NCBI GenBank assembly: GCA_016218665.1
Contig: JACRDI010000021.1
Location: 1-64,000, forward strand
DNA: 64,000 bases
Reading direction: 5' to 3'
DNA from: Desulfovibrio sp.
GTDB lineage: Bacteria; Desulfobacterota; Desulfovibrionia; Desulfovibrionales; Desulfovibrionaceae
Made by a program: the position numbers and the translations under genes. Below, piece after piece: positions 33,418 to 41,017 of the stretch (the stretch's first letter is position 1; each line of letters opens with the position of its first letter). Below the pieces are notes generated by a model that saw nothing but the letters and a program-made list of their open reading frames with translations, was not told the origin of the DNA and made no database searches.

Positions 33418-35022
33418 TTAGATGCTCACGGGCGCGTCGGCCGGGCGCCTGGAGAGGTACAGGTCGAACATGATGCGCGACACGAAGATGGCCGTGAACA
33501 TGCTCATGACGATGCCGAGCACCAGGGTGACGGCGAAGCCGCGGATGGGCCCGGTGCCGAACTGGTACAGGATGATGGCCACCAGCACGTTGGTGGTGTT
33601 GGAGTCAAGGATGGTCAGGGTGGCGCGGTCGTAGCCCTTGTGCACGGCGTCGGCGGGTTTGAGCCCGTGGCGCAGCTCCTCGCGGATGCGTTCGTAGATG
33701 AGCACGTTGGCGTCCACCGCCATGGCGATGGTCAGGATGATGCCCGCGATGCCCGGCAGGGTCAGCGTGGCGCCGAAGGCGGCCAGGCCGGCCAGGGTGA
33801 GCACGATGTTCAGCAGCAGCACGAAGTCCGCAAAGAGGCCGGCCGCCCCGTAGTACACGGCCATGAACAGAACGATGGCGATGGCCGCGAAGCCGGTGGC
33901 CATAATGCCCGCGTCGATGGACTCCTGTCCCAGGGTGGGGCCCACGGTGCGCTGCTCCAGCACGCTGACCGGGGCGGGCAGCGCGCCCGCGCGCAGCACG
34001 ATGGCCAGGTCGCGGGCCTCCTCCTGGGAGAAGTTGCCGGTGATCTGCGCCTTGCCGCCGGCGATCTTGTCCTGGATGACCGGGGCCGAGTAGCACTTGC
34101 CGTCCAGCACGATGGCCAGGCGCTTCTTGATGTTCTCCTCGGTGACGCGCTCGAACACCTTGGCCCCGCGGGCGTTGAAGGTGAGGCTCACGGAGAACTG
34201 GTTGTTGTTCTGCTCGATGGTGGCGCGGGCGTCGGTGATGTACTCGCCGGTCATCACCGCGTCCTTCTTGAGCACGATGGGCTGCTCCACCGTCTGGCCC
34301 TTGGGGCCGCGCACGACGATGGTGGAGAGTTCGCGCCCCGGACCCACGAGGCCCTGCGCCAGGCTGGCCGGGTCGACGCTGTCGTCCACGATCTTGAACT
34401 CCAGGTGCGCGGTCTTGCCGATGACGGCGATGGCGCGCTCGGGGTCCTGCAGGCCGGGCAACTGCACCTGGATGCGGTTGCCTTCCTGGCGGCGAATGTC
34501 CGGCTCGGCCACGCCGAACTGGTCAATGCGGTTGCGGATGGTCTTCACCGCCTGGTCCAGGGTCAGCTTGGCCAGATACTTCTTGTAGTCCGGCGTCATG
34601 GACAGCAGGTACTTGACCCGGTCCTCCGGCTGCGCTTCCTTGGCGTCGATCTTCAAATTCGGGAACTGCTTCTGCAGCAGCTTCTCAAAGGCGTCCTGCT
34701 TGTCCGCGCCCACAAGCACGGCCTCCAGCCTGGGGCCGGGCAGCGCGGTGGGCTTCAGGACAGCCAGGTTCTCCTCGCGGGCGCTGGCCTTGATGTCCTG
34801 CCCCATGCTGGCCATGTTGTTGTCGATGGCCTTGTCCACGTCCACGCCAAGGGTGAGATGGATGCCGCCTTTGAGGTCCAGGCCGAGGTTGATGGCCGTG
34901 TCGGGCAGGATCTTGCCCAGGGCGGTCTTGTGGATGCCCGGTACAGAAGGCAGCACCAGGGCCAGGGCGACGGTCATCACCGCCAGGGTAAGCAGTAAAC
35001 GCCAGCGCAGGTTGCGGTACAT
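33418..35022 (-). CDS. secD: Protein translocase subunit SecD
   Basis: A 534-residue partner of SecF. A first membrane segment is followed by GLDLKGGIHLTLGVDVDKA, a large periplasmic P1 domain to about residue 350, then five membrane segments with AMAVDANVLIYERIREEL, the D-x-N-V-L-I-x-E-R-I motif important for proton use. It is shorter than E. coli SecD (615) but usual for this group. ATG 35022 follows GGGAGAG. yajC lies 144 bases upstream in the normal yajC-secD-secF order. Confidence 0.96.
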   Translation of the reverse strand: MYRNLRWRLLLTLAVMTVALALVLPSVPGIHKTALGKILPDTAINLGLDLKGGIHLTLGVDVDKAIDNNMASMGQDIKASAREENLAVLKPTALPGPRLEAVLVGADKQDAFEKLLQKQFPNLKIDAKEAQPEDRVKYLLSMTPDYKKYLAKLTLDQAVKTIRNRIDQFGVAEPDIRRQEGNRIQVQLPGLQDPERAIAVIGKTAHLEFKIVDDSVDPASLAQGLVGPGRELSTIVVRGPKGQTVEQPIVLKKDAVMTGEYITDARATIEQNNNQFSVSLTFNARGAKVFERVTEENIKKRLAIVLDGKCYSAPVIQDKIAGGKAQITGNFSQEEARDLAIVLRAGALPAPVSVLEQRTVGPTLGQESIDAGIMATGFAAIAIVLFMAVYYGAAGLFADFVLLLNIVLTLAGLAAFGATLTLPGIAGIILTIAMAVDANVLIYERIREELRHGLKPADAVHKGYDRATLTILDSNTTNVLVAIILYQFGTGPIRGFAVTLVLGIVMSMFTAIFVSRIMFDLYLSRRPADAPVSI

Positions 35023-35166
35023 GTGCTCTCCCAGTGTCTTCCAGAGATAATGAAAACAGTCAGTTATGCGTCAATCGCGCAGCATGTCCGAGAAAGACAA
35101 GCGCGGACCCGGGCGCATCCCCAGGTCCGCGTATCCGCCTTTCGGCTGAAAATCAAAGGAAAAAGG

Positions 35167-35514
35167 CTATTTTTCCTTCTTTTCCAATTTCTCAAAGGCA
35201 TCAGCCTTGTCGGCGACGGTGTTGCGCAGCATTTCCACCTGCACCTTCTCGGCGATTTCCACGATGAGGGTGGCATCCTTCATGCGGACAATGGTTCCGT
35301 AGAGGCCGCCATTGGTCACAATGCGATCACCGATCTTCAGGTTATTGATCATCTCCTTGTGCTGCTTGGCCTTTTTCTGCTGCGGGCGGATGAGCAGGAA
35401 GTAGAAGATCGCGAACATGAGGATGAGCGGAACGAACGCGCCGAGGGGATTTCCCTGCGCGCCGCCGTTGCCGGCCGCGCCGCCCATGGCGAAAGCAAGA
35501 TTGTCAAACAACAT
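35167..35514 (-). CDS. yajC: Preprotein translocase subunit YajC
   Basis: A 115-residue protein with an N-terminal Gly/Ala-rich stretch, one membrane segment (FVPLILMFAIFYFLLIRPQQKK), then the soluble domain INNLKIGDRIVTNGGLYGTIV. It associates with SecDF. AGGAGG precedes ATG 35514. Only 59 bases separate it from the glutamate synthase cluster upstream, with no clear intrinsic terminator, so readthrough from that operon or an internal promoter is likely. Its stop lies in an AT-rich inverted repeat (AAGGAAAAA...TTTTTCCTT) that could weakly attenuate secD. Confidence 0.94.
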   Translation of the reverse strand: MLFDNLAFAMGGAAGNGGAQGNPLGAFVPLILMFAIFYFLLIRPQQKKAKQHKEMINNLKIGDRIVTNGGLYGTIVRMKDATLIVEIAEKVQVEMLRNTVADKADAFEKLEKKEK

Positions 35515-35573
35515 CGGGGGTCCTCCTGGTTGGTGAGCCGGGGCTGGTTTGCCCCTGCCCTGCCCTTCCAGCC

Positions 35574-36326
35574 TTACGCCGGCACGTACAGATTGCCGTA
35601 CGGGCGGTGCGAGAAGGGTTTGATCTTCACGAAATCGGCCGCCAGGATCTCCTTGGCGTTCAAGCCGAGCTCCTTGGCGTACTCCTTGACGATGCCCTCG
35701 ACGACGGCCTTGTCGGCGTCATCAAGAGGCTGCGCGGAGAGACCGGGGCCGATCTGTTCCTTGGGCACCTCGCCGCGCACATAAATCACACCGCCGTGCA
35801 TGCCCGTTCCCAGGCTGCGTCCGGCAATGGGTTCAGACGGCTTATCAGAATACATCCCAAGAAGCAAAAGGATTCCGCCGGCCATATATTCGCCAAGGAA
35901 GTCGCCGGCCTTGCCGCCGATGACGATGGTCGGGAGTTTCTCCATGTAGGCCTTCATGTGGATGCCCACGCGGTAGCCCACGTCGCCCTTGATGAAGATC
36001 TTGCCGCCGCGCATGGCGTAGCCCACCACGTCTCCGGCCAGGCCCTCGATGACCACCAGGCCGTCGTCCATGGTGTTGCCCACGCCGTCCTGGGCGTTGG
36101 CCTTCACCCGCACGTAGGGCCCGCGCATGAAGGAGCACATGTCCTGTCCGGGCACGCCGTTGACCTCGAACTTGATGGGGCCTTCGACCGCGCCGGCGAT
36201 GTAACGCTGGCTGTTGACGTTGTTCAGCACGATTTCGGTGGCGCCGGCGGCGATGGCCTCGCGGATCTGCTCGTTGAGCTGGCGGTAGTAGATGCCGCTG
36301 GCGTCGATGGTGACTTTCTTGGACAT
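35574..36326 (-). CDS. Glutamate synthase GXGXG-domain protein (GltB C-terminal domain)
   Basis: A 250-residue right-handed beta-helix domain, equivalent to the C-terminal end of the large glutamate synthase subunit. Repeats such as DGLVVIEGLAGDVVGYAMRGG, IFIKGDVGYRVG and IVIGGKAGDFLGEYMAGG give the G-x-x-G-x-x-x-G helix pattern. It is structural, holding the amidotransferase and synthase domains together. Last gene of the five-gene cluster, with a three-base gap to the amidotransferase. A short AT-rich, rare-codon run (35829-35892) interrupts otherwise GC-rich coding sequence. Confidence 0.92.
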   Translation of the reverse strand: MSKKVTIDASGIYYRQLNEQIREAIAAGATEIVLNNVNSQRYIAGAVEGPIKFEVNGVPGQDMCSFMRGPYVRVKANAQDGVGNTMDDGLVVIEGLAGDVVGYAMRGGKIFIKGDVGYRVGIHMKAYMEKLPTIVIGGKAGDFLGEYMAGGILLLLGMYSDKPSEPIAGRSLGTGMHGGVIYVRGEVPKEQIGPGLSAQPLDDADKAVVEGIVKEYAKELGLNAKEILAADFVKIKPFSHRPYGNLYVPA

Positions 36327-36329
36327 GTT

Positions 36330-37427
36330 CTAGGCCTCCAGATGCACGATGACCGGTTCGCCAGCCTTGGGCATCCACACGCGGTCCAGGTCGGCCTGCA
36401 CTTCGCGGATGGAGCTCTCCTCGCTCGACATGAAGACCATGTCGTCCTTCTCGGCAACGACCAGCGGCCGCAGCTTGATGCGGTCGTTCAGGCCGAAGAG
36501 GCCAGTGTTGTCGGCCACGAGGATGGCGAAGGGGCCGTTCAGCAGGGCCTGGCCGTACACCATGCGCAGGGCGGTGTAGGCCTCCTTCTCCTGCTTGGGC
36601 ATGCGGGCGATCTCGTCCCAGAACGGCGGGGCGAAGACCTTGCAGGCCATCTCCTTGGAGAGGCCGTGCTTGCGGATGAGCAGGTCAAGCTCGTAGGCCA
36701 CGACCTCGGTGTCGGTCATGAGGGTGCACAGGTAGTTGTGCTCGCACAGGTAGCGGCGGTTGATGCCGTAGGAGCTGATCTCGCCGTTGTGCACGATGGA
36801 CCAGTCCAGCAGGGTGAAGGGGTGCGCGCCGCCCCACCAGCCGGGAGTGTTGGTCGGGAAGCGGTTGTGGCCGGTCCAGATGTACGCCTTGTATTCCTCC
36901 AGGCGGAAGAAGTCGGCGATGTCCTCCGGGAAGCCCACGCCCTTGAAGGCGCCCATGTTCTTGCCGCTGGAGAAGACGAAGGCCCCGGGCACCTTGTGGT
37001 TGATGTGCATGACCGCGTTGACCACGTAGTCCTGCTCGCCCAGGTCCCGGCCCTCCTGGGGGCGGTCCTTCTTGATGGTCAGGAAGTAGCGCGACATGAC
37101 CGGGGGATTCTTGATGGTCACCACCTTGCGGGTGGGGATGGGCTCGGCCAGGTGGACGGTGAAGTAGTGCTTGAGCACTTCCTCGGCGCTGTCCTGGGCG
37201 GCCTGGGTGTCGCACATCAGGTGGAAGGCGTACTTGTCGGCCAGGTCGGGGTAGATGCCGTAGGCCGCGAAGCCGCCGCCCAGGCCGTTGCCGCGGTCGT
37301 GCATGCAGGCCATGGAACGGATGGGCATTTCGCCGGGAATGAGGCCGCGCTTCTTGTGGATAACCCCGAAGACGCCGCAGCCGGAGATGTCTTTCTGGAA
37401 GTCGTAATACCTTTCAGGTGCTTTCAT
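36330..37427 (-). CDS. Glutamate synthase class II glutamine amidotransferase domain protein
   Basis: A 365-residue Ntn-hydrolase that releases ammonia from glutamine. The nucleophile is expected to be Cys17 in SGCGVFG, so a 16-residue propeptide must be removed, unlike a gene starting M-C. RMSC-like active-site elements include CMHDRGNGLGGGFA, WTGHNRFPTNTPGWWGGAHPF and HNGEISSYG. In standard GltB this is the N-terminal domain; here it is a separate protein. It sits between the FAD oxidoreductase and the GXGXG gene. Confidence 0.92.
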   Translation of the reverse strand: MKAPERYYDFQKDISGCGVFGVIHKKRGLIPGEMPIRSMACMHDRGNGLGGGFAAYGIYPDLADKYAFHLMCDTQAAQDSAEEVLKHYFTVHLAEPIPTRKVVTIKNPPVMSRYFLTIKKDRPQEGRDLGEQDYVVNAVMHINHKVPGAFVFSSGKNMGAFKGVGFPEDIADFFRLEEYKAYIWTGHNRFPTNTPGWWGGAHPFTLLDWSIVHNGEISSYGINRRYLCEHNYLCTLMTDTEVVAYELDLLIRKHGLSKEMACKVFAPPFWDEIARMPKQEKEAYTALRMVYGQALLNGPFAILVADNTGLFGLNDRIKLRPLVVAEKDDMVFMSSEESSIREVQADLDRVWMPKAGEPVIVHLEA

Positions 37428-37466
37428 CCTACTCGTGCTCCTAGGCGGAAGTTCCGCTGATCGCCC

Positions 37467-38756
37467 TTAGCGGGCGGCCTTGGCCGGCTCGGGGTTCCAG
37501 GTCTCGTCGAACAGCTCGGCCGGCCAGAGGAAGACCTCGGGCCCGGCGTTGATGAGCTTGTCCTTGGCCTCGCCGGCGAGCGGCATCTCGAACTTGATGA
37601 AGGCCGTGTACATGCCGCCCTTGTCGATGTCGCCCACGAGCACGTAGCCCACCAGCTTCTCGTCACGGAACACGAGCTTGCGGTAGGTCTCCTTCTCCTC
37701 GTCAAGCAGGGCGTGGACCTCGTAGTTCTTGTCGCCATCGGGCGGGTTGACCACGCCGACCGAGATGGTGGGCAGGCCGTAGAAGCTGATGGAATTCATG
37801 GGCAGGCCGCCCATGTAGGGCTGCTTGGCGCCGGCCATGTTGCGGCCACAGGCGTAGCCCTGGTTGTAGGCGTTGGGCCAGATGGGCACCACGCGGTGCT
37901 CGCCGGTGAGCTGGTCCATGGCCTGAGCCACGTCGCCGGCGGCGTACACGTCCTTGGCGCTGGTCATCAGCTTGGCGTCCACCATGATGCCGCGCTCGAC
38001 CTTGATGCCGGCCTCCTTGGCGATGGCGCTGTGGGGCACCACGCCGATGGCCACCACCACCACGTCGCACTCCAGGAAGCGGCCGTCGGTGAGGAGCACG
38101 CCCTTCACGTGGCCGTCCTTGCCGCGCTGGATCTCCTTGGCGGTGACGCCGCAGTTGACCTCGATGCCGACGTTCTTGAGGCGGTTGGCGGCAAGCCGGC
38201 CGGCCTTCTCGTCAAACCCGCCGGAGAGGATGCGCGGGGCAAGCTCCACGATGGTCACGGACACGCCGCGGTCGTGCAGGCTTTCCGCCGCCTTGAGGCC
38301 GATGAGGCCGCCGCCGATGACCACGGCGCGCTTGATCTTGCTGGAGAGCTCGATGAGCGTGTTGGCGTGGGCCAGGGTGGTGAAGGAGTAGATGTCCTCC
38401 CCCTGCACGCCCGGAATGGGGGGCACGAAGGGGATGCCGCCGGTGGCGATGAGCAGGCGGTCGTATTTCACCGTCTCGCCCTTGTCGGTGGTCACGGTCT
38501 TCTTGGCGGTGTCCACGCCGGTGGCGGTGGTGCCGAGCTTGAGCTCCACGCCGTTCCTGGCGTAGTAGTCCTCGCCGCGCAGGGCCAGGCGCTCGGGGCC
38601 GATCTTTCCGGCCAGCAGGTAGGAGATGAGGGGCCGGCCGTAGGCGGCGGTGTCCTCCGCGCCGATGACGACGATCTTGCCGTCCTTGTCATGCCGGCGG
38701 ATGCCCTCGATGGCGCCGATGGAGGAGACGCCGTTTCCGATGATCACATAATTCAT
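37467..38756 (-). CDS. FAD-dependent NAD(P)H oxidoreductase of the glutamate synthase cluster
   Basis: A 429-residue flavoprotein with two dinucleotide folds: YVIIGNGVSSIGAIEGIR (FAD) and AVVIGGGLIGLKAAESL (NAD(P)H), plus VYAAGDVAQA near residue 280. Related to NADH:rubredoxin/nitrite-reductase-type oxidoreductases, not to classical GltD. It probably passes electrons from NAD(P)H to the adjacent four-cluster ferredoxin and on to the FMN synthase domain. ATG 38756 lies one base past the stop of the ferredoxin gene with GGAGG upstream. Physiological donor and direction are inferred. Confidence 0.85.
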   Translation of the reverse strand: MNYVIIGNGVSSIGAIEGIRRHDKDGKIVVIGAEDTAAYGRPLISYLLAGKIGPERLALRGEDYYARNGVELKLGTTATGVDTAKKTVTTDKGETVKYDRLLIATGGIPFVPPIPGVQGEDIYSFTTLAHANTLIELSSKIKRAVVIGGGLIGLKAAESLHDRGVSVTIVELAPRILSGGFDEKAGRLAANRLKNVGIEVNCGVTAKEIQRGKDGHVKGVLLTDGRFLECDVVVVAIGVVPHSAIAKEAGIKVERGIMVDAKLMTSAKDVYAAGDVAQAMDQLTGEHRVVPIWPNAYNQGYACGRNMAGAKQPYMGGLPMNSISFYGLPTISVGVVNPPDGDKNYEVHALLDEEKETYRKLVFRDEKLVGYVLVGDIDKGGMYTAFIKFEMPLAGEAKDKLINAGPEVFLWPAELFDETWNPEPAKAAR

Positions 38757-38757
38757 T

Positions 38758-39204
38758 TTAGCGCTCCTCCTGCTTCAGGGCCTTGTTGGGGCAGGCGGCC
38801 ACGCAGGCCGGACCGCCGGGGCGGTCGTGGCACAGATCGCACTTGACGATCTTGGCCTCCAGCGGGTGCCGGGCAATGGCGCCGAAGGGGCAGGCCATGA
38901 GGCAGGACCAGCAGCCCACGCACTTCTCGCGGTCGTACACGGTGCGGCCGGTCTCGGGGTCCTTCTGCAAGGCGCCGGAGATGCAGGCGGCCACGCAGGA
39001 GGGCTCGTCGCAGTGGCGGCAGGAAAGGGCCACGCAGGTGGGGCCGCCCTCATGCACGTGCTTGCAGGAGCTCAGGCCGCTTTCGCCGCGCTCCACGGTG
39101 TAGGCCAGGATGAGGTCCTTGCTCTTGGAATGGGCGGTCAGGCAGGCCAGCTCACAGATGTGGCAGCCGATGCAGAAGTCCTTGTTGGGGTAGACGCGTT
39201 TCAT
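38758..39204 (-). CDS. HycB/DmsB-type multi-cluster ferredoxin
   Basis: A 148-residue protein with four cysteine groups: CIGCHICELAC, CRHCDEPSCVAAC with two flanking Cys, CVGCWSCLMAC and CDLCHDRPGGPACVAAC. This is the four-[4Fe-4S] plan of electron-transfer subunits such as HycB and DmsB. Soluble, no signal peptide. It probably wires the flavoprotein to the FMN/3Fe-4S synthase protein. Its position between them, with gaps of one and 18 bases, supports that. Confidence 0.9.
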   Translation of the reverse strand: MKRVYPNKDFCIGCHICELACLTAHSKSKDLILAYTVERGESGLSSCKHVHEGGPTCVALSCRHCDEPSCVAACISGALQKDPETGRTVYDREKCVGCWSCLMACPFGAIARHPLEAKIVKCDLCHDRPGGPACVAACPNKALKQEER

Positions 39205-39222
39205 ATTCTCTCGCCCCCTTGG

Positions 39223-40749
39223 TTAGCGACCGGCGTGCTTCACGCCGAGGATGTCCATCTCGGTGTCGGTGAGGCCCACGGCGCGCAGCTTGTCGCGGTT
39301 GCCGCGCAGGCTCTCGATGGAGTTGAGGCCCATGCCGCCGAGCATTTCTTCGATCTCGTGGCCCCAGGCGCGCACCAGATTGACCATCTTCTGGGCGGCC
39401 ACGTCCGGGTTCTGGCGCTTGGCCAGGCGGGCGTCGTTGGTGGCGATGCCCCAGGGGCACTTGCCCGTGTAGCACTTGGCGCACAGGGTGCAGCCCACGC
39501 TGATGAGCGCCGAGGTGGCGATGTAGCAGGCGTCCGCACCAAGGGCGATGGCCTTGATGACGTCGGCGCTGCAGCGGGTGCCGCCGGCGGCCACGATGGA
39601 CGCCCGGTTGCGGATGCCCTCGTCGCGCAGGCGCTGGTCCACCTGGGCCAGGGCCAGCTCGATGGGGATGCCCACGTTGTCGCGGATCATGCCCGGAGCC
39701 GCGCCCGTGCCGCCGCGCACGCCGTCGATGGCGACGATGTCCGCTCCGGCGCGCACGATGCCCGAGGCGATGGCGGCCACGTTGTGCACCGCGGCGATCT
39801 TCACGCTCACGGGCACGCGGTACTCGCTGGCTTCCTTCAGGGCGAAGATGAGCTGGTGCAGGTCTTCGATGGAGTAGATGTCGTGGTGAGGCGCGGGAGA
39901 GATGGCGTCGGAGCCCAGCGGCACCATGCGGGTCTCGGAGACCATGGCGTTGATCTTCTCGCCGGGCAGGTGGCCGCCGATGCCGGGCTTGGCGCCCTGG
40001 CCGACCTTGATCTCGATGCCGGCGCCCGCGTTCAGGTAGTCGCGGTGCACGCCGAAGCGGCCGGAAGCCACCTGCACGATGGTATTCTTGCCGTATTTGT
40101 ACAGGCTCTTGTGCAGGCCGCCCTCACCCGTGTTGTAGCAGATGCCCAGCTCGGTGGCGGCGCGGGCCATGGCCACGTGCAGGTTGAAGTTGATGGAGCC
40201 GAAGCTCATGGCCGAGAACATGATCGGGTAGTTCAGCTCGATCTGCGGCGCCAGCTTGGTCTTGAGCTTGGCGCTGCCGTCCTTGGTCTTGGAAAATTCC
40301 AGCTTGTCCGGCTTGGAGCCGAGGAAGGTCTTCAGCTCCATGGGCTCGCGCAGGGGGTCGATGGACGGGTTCGTCACCTGGCTGGCGTCGAGCAGGAGCT
40401 TGTCCCAGTAGACCGGGATGTTCACCGGGCTGCCCATGCCGGTCAGGAGCACGCCGCCGGTGTCGGCCTGCTTGTAGATGTACTTCAGGAACTCGGGACG
40501 CCAGAGGGCGTTGTCCTTGAAGTCCGAGCGCTTTTTCTGGATGAGCAGGGCCGAGGTCGGGCAGAGGGCCTCGCAGCGGTGGCAACCCACGCACTTGGCG
40601 TTGTCGTGCATGACCTTCTGGCGCGTCTCGTCCCAGAAATGGGCCTCGTACGAGCACTGGCGCACGCAGACCTTGCAGTTGATGCACAGGTCCTTGTCGC
40701 GGACGATGGAGAAATCGTGATAGTTTCGGTTGATCGGCTGGAAAAGCAA
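39223..40749 (-). CDS. Glutamate synthase FMN-domain protein with N-terminal ferredoxin
   Basis: A 508-residue protein: residues 15-75 have two [4Fe-4S] motifs (CINCKVCVRQC, CVGCHRCEALC), followed by the FMN-binding synthase barrel (SFGSINFNLHVAMA, GEGGLHKSLYKYG, KPGIGGHLPGEKI, DGVRGGTGAAPG) and the 3Fe-4S region CTLCAKCYTGKCPWG. It makes glutamate from 2-oxoglutarate and ammonia. TTG 40749 is chosen because GAGCGAGG precedes it by eight bases and MLFQPINRNYHDF is a natural start; the track's GTG 25 codons upstream gives basic, unlikely sequence. First gene of the cluster. Confidence 0.9.
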   Translation of the reverse strand: MLFQPINRNYHDFSIVRDKDLCINCKVCVRQCSYEAHFWDETRQKVMHDNAKCVGCHRCEALCPTSALLIQKKRSDFKDNALWRPEFLKYIYKQADTGGVLLTGMGSPVNIPVYWDKLLLDASQVTNPSIDPLREPMELKTFLGSKPDKLEFSKTKDGSAKLKTKLAPQIELNYPIMFSAMSFGSINFNLHVAMARAATELGICYNTGEGGLHKSLYKYGKNTIVQVASGRFGVHRDYLNAGAGIEIKVGQGAKPGIGGHLPGEKINAMVSETRMVPLGSDAISPAPHHDIYSIEDLHQLIFALKEASEYRVPVSVKIAAVHNVAAIASGIVRAGADIVAIDGVRGGTGAAPGMIRDNVGIPIELALAQVDQRLRDEGIRNRASIVAAGGTRCSADVIKAIALGADACYIATSALISVGCTLCAKCYTGKCPWGIATNDARLAKRQNPDVAAQKMVNLVRAWGHEIEEMLGGMGLNSIESLRGNRDKLRAVGLTDTEMDILGVKHAGR

Positions 40750-40845
40750 AACCGTTACCTCGCTCCAAGTGGTTTGGATGACCGCGCACGGGCCGCAGGT
40801 CGCCTCCCGCTTCCTCCGGCACACCCGGCTGACAGGGGGTCGTCA

Positions 40846-40874
40846 GAAAAGCACAAGGGTTATGGACCTGTCAA
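40846..40874 (-). promoter_or_regulatory. Possible promoter of the glutamate synthase cluster
   Basis: On the minus strand a consensus TTGACA (40869-40874) lies about 120 bases before the first start. The sequence 17 bases on (CTTTTC) is a weak -10, so either the promoter needs an activator or the -35 match is chance. Confidence 0.35.
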
Positions 40875-40970
40875 CAAAGGAATACGAAAATGTGCCGAAT
40901 TTTCGATTTTTGTCATATTTTGCCGGGAAACTTCTCCTGCGACACCCGCAAAAATGACGAAAGATGAGCG

Positions 40971-41004
40971 AAAAAAAGGCCGCTCACCCGAAGAATGAGC
41001 GGCC
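40971..41004 (-). terminator. Rho-independent terminator after glgP
   Basis: On the minus strand GGCCGCTCA pairs with TGAGCGGCC across nine bases and is followed by seven T, 14 bases past the glgP stop. Confidence 0.93.
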
Positions 41005-41017
41005 CTTCCCAGGAATT

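Noticed and set aside
32224-34998. 924-codon plus-strand ORF
   Set aside because: Exactly antisense to secF-secD, which have clear motifs; His/Gly/Val-rich shadow.
35537-35560. GGGGC/GCCCC hairpin between the glutamate synthase cluster and yajC as terminator
   Set aside because: Five-base stem without a T run; too weak to call.
38827-40998. 723-codon plus-strand ORF
   Set aside because: Antisense to the glutamate synthase FMN and ferredoxin genes.
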